NCBI RefSeq assembly: GCF_938041645.1
Contig: NZ_CALIST010000002.1
Location: 1-21,921 of the forward strand
Source of the DNA: an uncultured Campylobacter sp.
GTDB taxonomy: Bacteria; Campylobacterota; Campylobacteria; Campylobacterales; Campylobacteraceae
Direction: 5' to 3'
Length of the DNA: 21,921 nt
Shown piece after piece: positions 7,278-14,310 of the stretch. Below the pieces are notes generated by a model. That model saw only the letters and a program-made list of their open reading frames with translations. It was not told the DNA's origin and did not search any database. Positions within the stretch are counted from its first letter, which is position 1. Each line of letters starts with the position of its first letter. The position numbers and the translations under genes are program-made.

Positions 7278-8482
7278 TGCTGATCGTTCAAAAATACGGC
7301 GGTACGAGCGTCGGTACGCTAGAGCGGATCGAGGCGGTCGCGCAGCGCGTGATAAAGACTAAAAACGAAGGACACGATGTCGCGGTAATCGTCTCTGCGA
7401 TGAGCGGCGTTACTAATCAGCTCATCGAGCAGGCGGAATTTTTTACTAAAACTCCCGTAGGCAGAGAGATGGATGTGCTGCTAAGCTCGGGCGAGCGCGT
7501 CACGAGCGCACTTTTAGCTATCGCGCTAAATGCCAAGGGCTATGCTGCGATCGCATTTAGCGGGCGTGGTGCGGGCATCGTGACGGATAATTTTCACACC
7601 AAAGCTCGCATCGTCTCTATCGATCCAAAAAGTATGCAAGAGGCGCTAAAGCAGGGCAAAATCGTCGTCGTCGCAGGCTTTCAGGGCATCAGCACCGCAG
7701 GCGAAGTAACTACGCTCGGGCGAGGCGGAAGCGATCTTAGCGCAGTCGCCGTCGCAGGAGCGCTGAATGCCGATCTGTGCGAAATTTACACCGATGTAGA
7801 CGGCGTATATACGACCGATCCGCGCATCGAGCCAAAAGCTAAGAAGCTTGATCGCATCAGCTACGACGAGATGCTTGAGCTTGCGAGCTTGGGGGCGAAG
7901 GTTTTGCAAAATCGAAGCGTTGAGCTTGCGAAAAAATTAAACGTAAATTTGGTGACGCGAAGCAGTTTTAACGATCATGAAGGAACACTCATAACAGGAG
8001 AAGAAAAGATGGAAGATGCGGTAATTAGCGGCATTGCACTGGATAAAAATCAAGCAAGAATTACGATTAGAAACGTAGAGGATCGCCCCGGCGTCGCGGC
8101 TGAAATTTTCTCCGCGCTTGCGGGCAAGGAGATCAACGTCGATATGATCGTGCAAAATATCGGACGAAACGGCGAGACGAATTTGGGCTTTACCGTGCCG
8201 CAAAACGAGCTAGAGACGGCCTATAGGGTAATGAAAGAGGTAAATCCAAATCCGAATTCCATCATCGAATCCGACGCCGATATCGTAAAGGTTTCTTTAG
8301 TGGGCGTAGGTATGAAAAGCCACAGCGGTATAGCCAGCAAGGCGTTTAAGACGCTCGCGGACGAAGGGATAAATATTCAGATGATCTCCACGAGCGAGAT
8401 TAAAATTTCGATGATCGTAGAGGCCAAATACGGCGAGCTCGCCGTGCGCGCGCTGCATAAAGCCTACGATTTGGATAAATAA
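7277..8482 (+). CDS. lysC: Aspartate kinase LysC
   Basis: LysC phosphorylates aspartate, the entry to lysine (and diaminopimelate for the cell wall), threonine and methionine synthesis. The 401-residue sequence has the kinase motifs KYGGTS (6-11), the GRGGSDLSAVA nucleotide/substrate segment (~150-160) and the YTDVDGVYTTDPR segment (~174-186). Two ACT domains follow (~262-335 and ~342-401), where amino-acid feedback binds. A strong ribosome binding site, GGAGGAGGG, lies at 7259-7267 within the end of nudH, and the start overlaps the nudH stop by one base. The stop overlaps the hobA start in the same way. A second, internal start is possible (see the site at 7996-8011), as in the alpha/beta aspartokinases of Bacillus and Corynebacterium. 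Confidence 0.97.
   Translation: MLIVQKYGGTSVGTLERIEAVAQRVIKTKNEGHDVAVIVSAMSGVTNQLIEQAEFFTKTPVGREMDVLLSSGERVTSALLAIALNAKGYAAIAFSGRGAGIVTDNFHTKARIVSIDPKSMQEALKQGKIVVVAGFQGISTAGEVTTLGRGGSDLSAVAVAGALNADLCEIYTDVDGVYTTDPRIEPKAKKLDRISYDEMLELASLGAKVLQNRSVELAKKLNVNLVTRSSFNDHEGTLITGEEKMEDAVISGIALDKNQARITIRNVEDRPGVAAEIFSALAGKEINVDMIVQNIGRNGETNLGFTVPQNELETAYRVMKEVNPNPNSIIESDADIVKVSLVGVGMKSHSGIASKAFKTLADEGINIQMISTSEIKISMIVEAKYGELAVRALHKAYDLDK
7996..8011 (+). promoter_or_regulatory. Candidate internal ribosome binding site and ATG for a LysC beta subunit
   Basis: AGGAG at 7996-8000 is followed, eight bases later, by ATG at 8009-8011, in frame with lysC at codon 245. The product would be about 157 residues holding only the two ACT domains. 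In B. subtilis aspartokinase II and C. glutamicum LysC a beta subunit starts at nearly the same codon. The sequence is suggestive; use of the site here is inference. Confidence 0.4.
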
Positions 8483-9015
8483 TGCAGGATCTGCATACTT
8501 GGAGCGTCACGGCGATGCGCTCCGAGCCCGGACTTGAGTGGCTCGAGGATCGCAAGGAGGACTGGACGCCGCTTTTAGCATCAAAGCTAAAATTCCTCCA
8601 CGACGGCTTTGCTTTCATCGTCATCTGCGATGATGAGCGAAGCTGGTTTAGCGAATACATCATCAAAAAGATCAACTCCTCGACCAACTCACGCCCGCTG
8701 CTGCCGTTTTTTTCGCTGCGTTCGCTTTATCGCGGCGGCGTAAATAGCCTAGAGGACGCGCTGCTGCTAAACGATATGTTAAGCCTTGCGTTTGCCAACG
8801 GCTTTATATATTTTTACATCGGCAACGGCAACCATCCGCTAGCCAAAATCGCCAAAAGCCACGAGGACAGCTATCTGTGGCTCATCGACGAGAGGCTGCA
8901 AAACAGCTTCTACATGAGCGAGAGCGATCCGAGCTTGGATCTCAAACTTATCCAGCTTTTTAAAATTTTAGACAAAAGCATCGACGCCGTGCTTTTTGAC
9001 GAAGTGGTGCTTTGA
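8482..9015 (+). CDS. hobA: DnaA-binding replication initiation protein HobA
   Basis: HobA is an epsilonproteobacterial protein that tetramerises and binds domain I of DnaA, promoting DnaA assembly on the replication origin; it plays the part of DiaA in E. coli although the sequences differ. The 177-residue protein matches the family in length and layout: an N-terminal helix, a hydrophobic strand followed by RSWFSEYIIKKIN (compare RHWFLNYILSNLN in H. pylori as I remember it), a central RPLLPFFSL segment, and the C-terminal SLDLKLIQLFKI...AVLFDEVVL end. It overlaps lysC by one base and holB by four, so its level is coupled to both. Confidence 0.92.
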   Translation: MQDLHTWSVTAMRSEPGLEWLEDRKEDWTPLLASKLKFLHDGFAFIVICDDERSWFSEYIIKKINSSTNSRPLLPFFSLRSLYRGGVNSLEDALLLNDMLSLAFANGFIYFYIGNGNHPLAKIAKSHEDSYLWLIDERLQNSFYMSESDPSLDLKLIQLFKILDKSIDAVLFDEVVL

Positions 9016-9632
9016 AAATCATAAATCAGATCGTTTTAACGAACGATTATGAGGGCTTTAAAGATAAAATTTTAGCCGAAATTCCGCGCAAAAATTTAAG
9101 GTTTTTCGAAAGCACCGAACTCAAGATCGACGAGGCGCGAAAGATCATCGACGAAGCCTACGTCGCCGAGCGCGAGGATAAGATTATCGTCATCGCCGCT
9201 ACGAAATTCGGCGAGGAGGCGCAAAACGCTCTGCTTAAAATTTTAGAGGAGCCGCCTAAAAATACGGTGTTTTTCCTGATCACCCCCTTCATCAACGCCC
9301 TGCTGCCCACCATCCGCTCGCGCCTCGTGGTGCAAAATCTCTGCGTGCGAAAGCCCAGATACCGCACCGGGTTAAATTTAACCAGGCTCAGCCTAAAGGA
9401 AGCGGTGGAGTTTATCGACGCGCAGATTGCGCTGGAGCGTAAGGGCGAGCTGGATAAAACGGCGCTAAAAGCACTCATCGGCGAGATCGCGCTAGAGTGC
9501 TTCGAAGCAGGCGTTAGGCTAAGCGGCGATGAGCTGCAGCGGATTGACCGCTTGAGTTATCTTGCCGAGCACAACGCCAAAGCCCATGCCGTGCTTACTC
9601 CGCTGCTGTTGATGATCGAGGAGAAAAGATGA
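9012..9632 (+). CDS. holB: DNA polymerase III subunit delta' (short epsilonproteobacterial form)
   Basis: The delta' subunit is part of the clamp loader that places the sliding clamp on DNA. The diagnostic segment is at ~70-105: EEAQNALLKILEEPPKNTVFFLIT followed by LLPTIRSRL, the clamp-loader AAA+ sensor region containing the SRC-like S-R element (here IRSRL). The protein is only 206 residues, whereas E. coli delta' has about 330; the Walker-A region and zinc module of the full form are not visible, as in other Campylobacter versions. The start is TTG inside the hobA stop (TTGA), with no better upstream choice compatible with the N-terminus. The end overlaps folP by four bases. Confidence 0.88.
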   Translation: MKIINQIVLTNDYEGFKDKILAEIPRKNLRFFESTELKIDEARKIIDEAYVAEREDKIIVIAATKFGEEAQNALLKILEEPPKNTVFFLITPFINALLPTIRSRLVVQNLCVRKPRYRTGLNLTRLSLKEAVEFIDAQIALERKGELDKTALKALIGEIALECFEAGVRLSGDELQRIDRLSYLAEHNAKAHAVLTPLLLMIEEKR

Positions 9633-10771
9633 AAATTTATAAAATTTCAAACGAAGTCGATTTCGCGCTGATTTGCGAGCGTATCGGCGTGCGAAATGCG
9701 GGACGAGCGATAATGCAGAAAAAATCGCGTCTAAACTTTTTCTATCTAAAAGACCTGCGAGCGCCAGCGGCGAATATTTTAAAACAAGACGCCCTTAGCA
9801 TCGGTGCCGAGCTTGCGTGCAATGAAGGGGTGATCCTGGGGCGCAATGATACGGACGCGGTTTTGATCGCAAACGACCGCCAGATCGAAGCTTTAGCGCA
9901 AAAAGAAGCGCTGCAGGATTTCGGGCTAAAAGAGCTCGCGAAATTTCTAGGCAAGAAATTTGCTAAGCCGCAAAGCTGCGAAATAATGGGCGTCGTCAAT
10001 ATCAACTCCGATAGCTTCAACCCCGCAAGCCGCGCGGCAAACCTAAAAGAGGCGATCTGTAAGATCGAAAATATGATCGAGCAAGGCGCCGCCATTATCG
10101 ACATCGGCGGCGTAAGCTCGCGCCCGGGCAGCCAGTACTGCGGTAGGGATGAGGAGTTTGCGCGCATAAAGGACATCGTGAGCGAAATTTACCGCCTGCG
10201 TCTGCACGAAAAGGCTAAATTTAGCCTCGATAGCTTCGATGAGTATTGTTTGGAATTTGCGCTAGATCGGGGCTTTAGTATCATTAATGACATCAGCGCA
10301 AATCTCGCTCTTGCCCCGCTTGCGCTTCGCTATGACGCCGCTTACGTGCTGATGCACATGCAAGGAAAGCCGCAAAATATGCAGCTTGCACCAAAATACG
10401 ACGATCTGATGGGCGAGATAGATGAGTTTTTTGCGCAAAATTTGCAGCAGCTGCGAAGCGAGGGGCTTAAAAAGATCATCCTTGACGTGGGCATCGGCTT
10501 TGGCAAGACCGCCGAGCAAAATTTGGTACTGATTAAAAATTTGCAGCATTTTTTGCACTTCGGCTGCCCGCTGCTCGTGGGCGCGAGCAGAAAGAGCGTT
10601 ATCGATTTTTACAGCCCCTCTGCGGTCGCGGACAGGCTCGCAGGCTCGCTGTATCTGCATCAGATCGCCGCTTTAAACGGCGCCGCGATCATCCGCACGC
10701 ACGACGTTTTCGAACACATTCAAATGCTGCGGCTAATGCGCGCGATGGACGCCGCTGCGGTAAAATTTTAG
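9629..10771 (+). CDS. folP: Dihydropteroate synthase FolP with N-terminal extension
   Basis: FolP condenses p-aminobenzoate with the pterin pyrophosphate in folate synthesis and is the sulfonamide target. Motifs in order: IMGVVNINSDSF (119-130, the MGVVNVTPDSF loop with NS in place of TP), DIGGVSSRPGS (158-168, the DIGGESTRPG loop), IINDISA, a MHMQGKPQNMQ loop, DVGIGFGKTAEQN, LLVGASRKS with the substrate-binding SRKS, and the final IIRTHDV. The ~110 residues before the first motif are extra compared with the ~280-residue enzymes of E. coli; a similar extension occurs in other Campylobacter FolP. The ATG overlaps the holB stop (ATGA). Last gene of the operon. Confidence 0.95.
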   Translation: MKIYKISNEVDFALICERIGVRNAGRAIMQKKSRLNFFYLKDLRAPAANILKQDALSIGAELACNEGVILGRNDTDAVLIANDRQIEALAQKEALQDFGLKELAKFLGKKFAKPQSCEIMGVVNINSDSFNPASRAANLKEAICKIENMIEQGAAIIDIGGVSSRPGSQYCGRDEEFARIKDIVSEIYRLRLHEKAKFSLDSFDEYCLEFALDRGFSIINDISANLALAPLALRYDAAYVLMHMQGKPQNMQLAPKYDDLMGEIDEFFAQNLQQLRSEGLKKIILDVGIGFGKTAEQNLVLIKNLQHFLHFGCPLLVGASRKSVIDFYSPSAVADRLAGSLYLHQIAALNGAAIIRTHDVFEHIQMLRLMRAMDAAAVKF

Positions 10772-11068
10772 AATTTTGCGGAATTTTCACGAAATTCTAT
10801 ATTTTTAACGAGATTTTTGTAAATTTGCCTTATGCGGAATTCTAAAATTCCTCAAGGAAATATTTTAATTCTTTTAAAATTTTGCGAAAGAACTTTTGCG
10901 GAATTTTATCCACATTTTATTTTGTGCCTAAGCTTTCGTGCGCTTGCTCGTCGAAACTTATAAAAATTTATAAAATTTCGCTCGATTTATGAGGTGCGTC
11001 AAAACAGCGAAGTAAAGAGGGATAAATTCTAGCGACGATTGTACGGATTATTTGCCGCATGAACCGAA
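10772..11068. terminator. Convergent spacer with AT-rich hairpins, likely bidirectional terminator
   Basis: This 297-base spacer receives folP from the left and the 254-aa gene from the right, and I see no gene in it. A hairpin GAATTT-tcacg-AAATTC at 10781-10797 is followed by a T run a few bases on. A second, GGAATT-ctaa-AATTCC, sits at 10836-10851. The word GCGGAATT recurs three times. The stems are short and AT-rich, so they are weak terminators at best. A ligA gene, which I recall after folP in C. jejuni, is not present here. Confidence 0.4.
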
Positions 11069-11833
11069 TTATTTCATTTTTGGGCGAAATGAGCGCTTTA
11101 CGTCAAAGCCCTTGCTGGCAATTTTTATATCATTTGGTATCGTGCCTGCCGGAGCAGAGGCGTCCTTTTTGGCGGATAAAAACTCGACTAAGCTTTGCCA
11201 GACGAAATCGGCGTCCAGATAAAACCTCATCGCGCCAAGCTGTGGATTTATCGCCGCGGTGTGAATGTTCTGTGTGAGCTTAAAAAATACGATTGGGGCG
11301 CTCAAAATTTCATCTTTGCTTATAATTTTATCGTCACGAACAATATTTTTTAGCGTCGTTTTGCGGTCGCCCTCTAGCGCCACGAGCTGCAGAATCTCCT
11401 CGCGCGTAGCCTGCTTGCCGATCATCTTGCTTAGCCACGAGACGATATGGACGCGAAATCCATCGCTAAAGCTCAAAGTTCTGTCCTTCTGATACTGCCT
11501 TCTTAACTCCGTCTCGTCAAACTCTAGGCTTGTATAAATTTTACCCTGAGAGGCGAAAATATGGACTAAATTTTTGCCGATGAAAATTGCGGAGTGAAGC
11601 AGGCGCGGCAGCTTATTTACGTCCGTTTTACTCCAGTTTATAAATTTACCGCCGATAAAGCGGTACCCGCTAAGCTTCCTTTCAAAGACCTTTTTATCGC
11701 CTTCGTCAAGCCTCCATAGCTCGTCCGCACTGACTGGAGTAGAGTTTCTGCGGTCATAGACCAAAGTCTCGTCAAGCCCGTATTTTGACACCATAAAATC
11801 GTAATTATCTTTAAATTTCGAGATAATTTTCAT
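11069..11833 (-). CDS. Hypothetical protein, 254 aa
   Basis: This is a soluble protein with no signal peptide or membrane helix. The N-terminal MKIISKFKDNYDFM...YGLDETLVYDRR pattern recalls a scattered family of bacterial and phage hypothetical proteins I have seen but cannot name. It continues with mixed alpha/beta content and a lysine-rich C-terminus. No catalytic motif is evident. AGGGAA precedes ATG 11833 by about seven bases. It stands alone, with over 360 bases of repeat-rich DNA upstream, and belongs to the island of uncharacterised proteins between folP and lrgAB. Confidence 0.6.
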   Translation of the reverse strand: MKIISKFKDNYDFMVSKYGLDETLVYDRRNSTPVSADELWRLDEGDKKVFERKLSGYRFIGGKFINWSKTDVNKLPRLLHSAIFIGKNLVHIFASQGKIYTSLEFDETELRRQYQKDRTLSFSDGFRVHIVSWLSKMIGKQATREEILQLVALEGDRKTTLKNIVRDDKIISKDEILSAPIVFFKLTQNIHTAAINPQLGAMRFYLDADFVWQSLVEFLSAKKDASAPAGTIPNDIKIASKGFDVKRSFRPKMK

Positions 11834-12201
11834 GTTCGTTCCCTAAAATTTTATCTTTCAAAAGCTTTCTAATCGGCGCGCTTTGCGCCGAAGCCAACGC
11901 AAAATTTTATCGCTGCAAATTTGCGCTGCGAACCTCGCAAATTTTACTAAAATTTACTGCTAAATCGCCAAAATTTATATCGTAAGCCCACGGCTCGCTC
12001 AATTTTACCGCATGCCAATGGAGCGGCAAAATCGCACAAAAAGCGTGCGGCGCGGCAAATTTTAAATTTATTTTACGCGGCGACGTAGAATTTTAAAATT
12101 TATTTTCCGCAATGGCGCAAAATTTCAAATTTATCTGCCGCAAAAACAGAGGCCGCTACCGCTTAAGTCGCAAATTTTAGTAGCGGTAAAAACCAAAGTC
12201 G
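11834..12201. other. Gene-free, repeat-rich spacer
   Basis: No gene is visible on either strand. The stretch is dominated by AAATTT-type words. It contains three imperfect ~31-base tandem units (12049-12141) and a partly duplicated, hairpin-forming end of the neighbouring gene (12152-12217), listed separately. Promoter sequences for the 254-aa gene should lie in its left part, but I cannot pick a convincing one. Confidence 0.5.
12049..12141. repeat. Three imperfect tandem repeats of about 31 bases
   Basis: Units at 12049-12078, 12079-12110 and 12111-12141 each run from a GGCG/TGGCG-type start through AATTTT(A)AAATTTAT to an end in (A/C)CGC. Lengths are 30, 32 and 31 bases. The copies differ at several places, so this is an old or slowly evolving array and not a fresh expansion. 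Confidence 0.55.
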
Positions 12202-12217
12202 CTACCGCTTAAAGTCG
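12152..12217. repeat. Duplicated gene-end segment with intervening inverted copy
   Basis: The segment 12198-12217, which contains the stop codon and last codons (D-F-K-R-stop) of the 352-aa gene, recurs almost exactly at 12152-12170 (one base substituted, one missing). Between them 12182-12188 (AGCGGTA) is complementary to TACCGCT in both copies, so either copy can form a seven-base-pair hairpin. On the minus strand the hairpin that uses the stop-codon copy has a T run in its loop, not after it, so terminator function is uncertain. Confidence 0.55.
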
Positions 12218-13260
12218 TGGATTTGTATATTTGCGCCATATTTTTTGCAAAGCTCGCTTACTTTTTCTTTCAGCTTTTCCTCGTCGTAGCAGATGAGATC
12301 GATGTATGCGCGCTTCTGCCCGGTTGCGCCGCCGATTATCTCCAGAAACGAGCCGCAGCCTTCCAGCTCTTCGTCCTCGATCTTGTTTCGCAGATCAAAG
12401 CCCGCCTGCACGTCGTCGCCGTTATCAATGCTAAGAAAGCAAAATTTAATGCCAAGTTCAAAGGCTTCATTATAGACGTCGCGCTCGCCGTTTAGGTACT
12501 GATTTACGATGGCCGTTAGGCAGGTGGTGCCCACGATAACGTCCTCGCGCACCTCGCTACCGCGCGGCTCCATCTCGTAGCTGAAAAAATTCTTTAGCGG
12601 TTCGCGCGCGGCTTTTTCGCCGAATTTCTCATCGACCAGATCGGCAAATTCGCTTAGCGGCACGCCGTTTTCTTTGGGCTGGGCCAGTACCTCAAGCTCG
12701 CCTAGCGTATTTATGATCGCCGTTTCGCCGATCATATTGTCAAGCAGGATAAAGCTAAGATTATAGGCTTTACCCTCGTCCTGCGCGAGTAGAGCCGCTA
12801 GGTTTTCGTTGTAAATTTTAATATCCACGTCGCTTTCGTTAAACTGCGCGTAGATCATCGATTCCTCGGCGTTCACGCGCGTATCGTACATCTCAAGTCC
12901 GCCGATACCTCGCGGCGCACGCGGCTTTCCAAGCGTGCAGCGCATTTTGGATTCGAGCTGCCTAGGCATAGCGTTTTTGATAAAGCTTAGCCAAAATAAT
13001 CGGTGCCTCATACCCTCCGGAGTTAGCACCAGATCGAGCTTATCGCCCACGAGCCCCGTCATAAAATAGGGCTCGGCAAGGCAAATACGAAGCTTCTCGT
13101 CGGTCTTTCGCATCGCCTTTTCAAACTCCTTCGCTGCCAAATCGGCCTTGATCTCATCTATCACGCCGCTAAATTCCGTCCAAAATTTATCCACTCTGCC
13201 GGCAAAAGTGCTTGGAATTTGCGCCTTTTCAGCTTTTTTGCCCAAACCGAATAGCCCCAT
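12202..13260 (-). CDS. Hypothetical protein, 352 aa (MGLFGLGKK-type N-terminus)
   Basis: This is a soluble acidic protein. After a short basic start (MGLFGLGKK) there is a helical segment to ~75. A region follows that recalls a family with an LVLTPEG(x)...LLDN(x)GE layout (a hydrophobic strand ending in LLDNMIGE near residue 190). The C-terminal ~110 residues contain an acidic loop (DNGDDV...EDEELEG) and end in a strand-rich segment with a lysine-rich helix, faintly like RraB/DUF695-type folds. I give no function. ATG 13260 is chosen because AAAGGAG lies six bases upstream. A longer frame from TTG 13290 would overlap the -10 box. A decayed 5' copy lies at 14648-14704. Confidence 0.65.
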   Translation of the reverse strand: MGLFGLGKKAEKAQIPSTFAGRVDKFWTEFSGVIDEIKADLAAKEFEKAMRKTDEKLRICLAEPYFMTGLVGDKLDLVLTPEGMRHRLFWLSFIKNAMPRQLESKMRCTLGKPRAPRGIGGLEMYDTRVNAEESMIYAQFNESDVDIKIYNENLAALLAQDEGKAYNLSFILLDNMIGETAIINTLGELEVLAQPKENGVPLSEFADLVDEKFGEKAAREPLKNFFSYEMEPRGSEVREDVIVGTTCLTAIVNQYLNGERDVYNEAFELGIKFCFLSIDNGDDVQAGFDLRNKIEDEELEGCGSFLEIIGGATGQKRAYIDLICYDEEKLKEKVSELCKKYGANIQIHDFKR

Positions 13261-13289
13261 AATCTCTCCTTTAATTAAATTTAAACGCA

Positions 13290-13295
13290 ATTATA
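13290..13295 (-). promoter_or_regulatory. -10 box for the 352-aa gene
   Basis: A perfect TATAAT on the minus strand (GCTATAATTG context), 29 bases before ATG 13260. It lies in the 198-base divergent spacer shared with the DUF2314/ankyrin gene. This also argues against the longer TTG-initiated reading frame. Confidence 0.5.
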
Positions 13296-13422
13296 GCTAA
13301 TTTTTGCGCGGGCGCGGAACGCGAGCTGCAAAACCGCCCTGCTCTTCTGCGCTCCGCTATATGGCTCGCGTGGTGAAATTTTGCCCACCATTTTAATCAG
13401 GCAAATGAAAGTAAATTTAAAA

Positions 13423-13428
13423 TACAAT
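13423..13428 (+). promoter_or_regulatory. Possible -10 box for the DUF2314/ankyrin gene
   Basis: TACAAT, 30 bases before ATG 13459. The strong ribosome binding site AGGAGGG directly before that ATG suggests the gene was, or is, expressed. Confidence 0.35.
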
Positions 13429-13458
13429 ACGAATCTCAACTAAATTTAAGGAGGGCAA

Positions 13459-14310
13459 ATGGGACTATTTAAAAAACCATTCGGCGGCGATGACGCGAGC
13501 TCGAAAGATAGCGATAGCAAAGGCGCGCAGGATGAAAACGCTGCGGCAAAAGGCGCAAAAGAGAGCGAGCCCGTGTTTTACGCGGACGGTGAAGATGAAG
13601 CGATGCTAAAGGCATTCGAACAGGCGTGAAAGAGCTTTCGCTACTTCTGGCGCGAGCTGTACTGGGAGCGCCTCCGCATCGTCCCCGCGCTTAGCTTTGC
13701 CTGTGTCAAGATCGCCTTTTCGCAGGAGCTAAACGGCAGCACCGAGGTCGAGCATATGTGGGTAAACGACGTGTATTTTGACGGCGAGCGCGTTTGCGGC
13801 GTGCTCGTAAACGACCCGAACGTGCTAAGCAACGTCAAAAACGGCGACGAAGTCGCGGTGCCGCTAGAGCAGATCAGCGACTGGATGTTTGCGATAGAGG
13901 GCAAGACCTACGGCGGCTTTAGCGTGCAGGCGATGCGCAAAGCTATGAGCCAGAGCGAGCACGCCGAGCACGACGAGGCGTGGGGGTTAAATTTCGGCGA
14001 TCCTGACGTCGTGCTGGTGGCGTACGAACAGCAGGAACATCCGCAAAATTTAACCGAGCACCCGATGAGCGTCAATACGAAGAAAAATTTCGAGGAGTTT
14101 TTGCGCGGGTATCCGGACGAGATCACGCGCACGGACGATGAGGGCCACACGATGCTGCACCACGAGGCGATCGCGGGCAACCGCACGAGGCTCGAGCTTT
14201 TGCTTGCTAAGGGTGCGGATAAAAACGCTAAAAATATCCACGGCAAAACCGCGCTTGATTATGCTAGAGCGCTCGGCTGGGATCATGTCGCGGAGGCGCT
14301 TAGTAGGTAG
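13459..14310 (+). pseudogene. DUF2314-like/ankyrin-repeat protein gene interrupted by an in-frame TGA
   Basis: The frame opens at ATG 13459 behind a strong AGGAGGG and encodes 56 residues (MGLFKKPF..., then EPVFYADGEDEAMLKAFEQA) up to TGA at 13627-13629. With no frame change, it continues as KSFRYFWRELYWE...IVPALSFACVKIAF and the rest, to TAG at 14308-14310. Together these are one protein of about 283 codons. A DUF2314-type domain (FWREL-WE, VEHMWVNDVYF, GDEVAVPLEQISDWM, AWGLNFGDP) is followed by an HPMSVNTK linker and about two ankyrin repeats (DEGHTMLHHEA..., HGKTALDYA...). The first ATG after the stop is 13756, so reinitiation would lose ~42 residues of the domain. The TGA is one transition from CGA and one from TGG. 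It may be a recent nonsense mutation, a sequencing error or recoding; the intact frame on both sides suggests it is young. Confidence 0.75.

Noticed and set aside
12049..12141. CRISPR array
   Set aside because: Three imperfect contiguous units without unique spacers and no cas genes; this is a tandem repeat.
13261..13290. Ten-residue longer N-terminus for the 352-aa protein (TTG start at 13290)
   Set aside because: A strong Shine-Dalgarno precedes ATG 13260, the TATAAT box overlaps the longer start, and the remnant paralogue begins at the equivalent MGLFGLGKK.
13627..13629. Selenocysteine at the in-frame TGA
   Set aside because: A hairpin follows, but it lacks a clear match to the known bacterial SECIS loop. 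The protein family has no redox role known to me, and a plain nonsense mutation is simpler.
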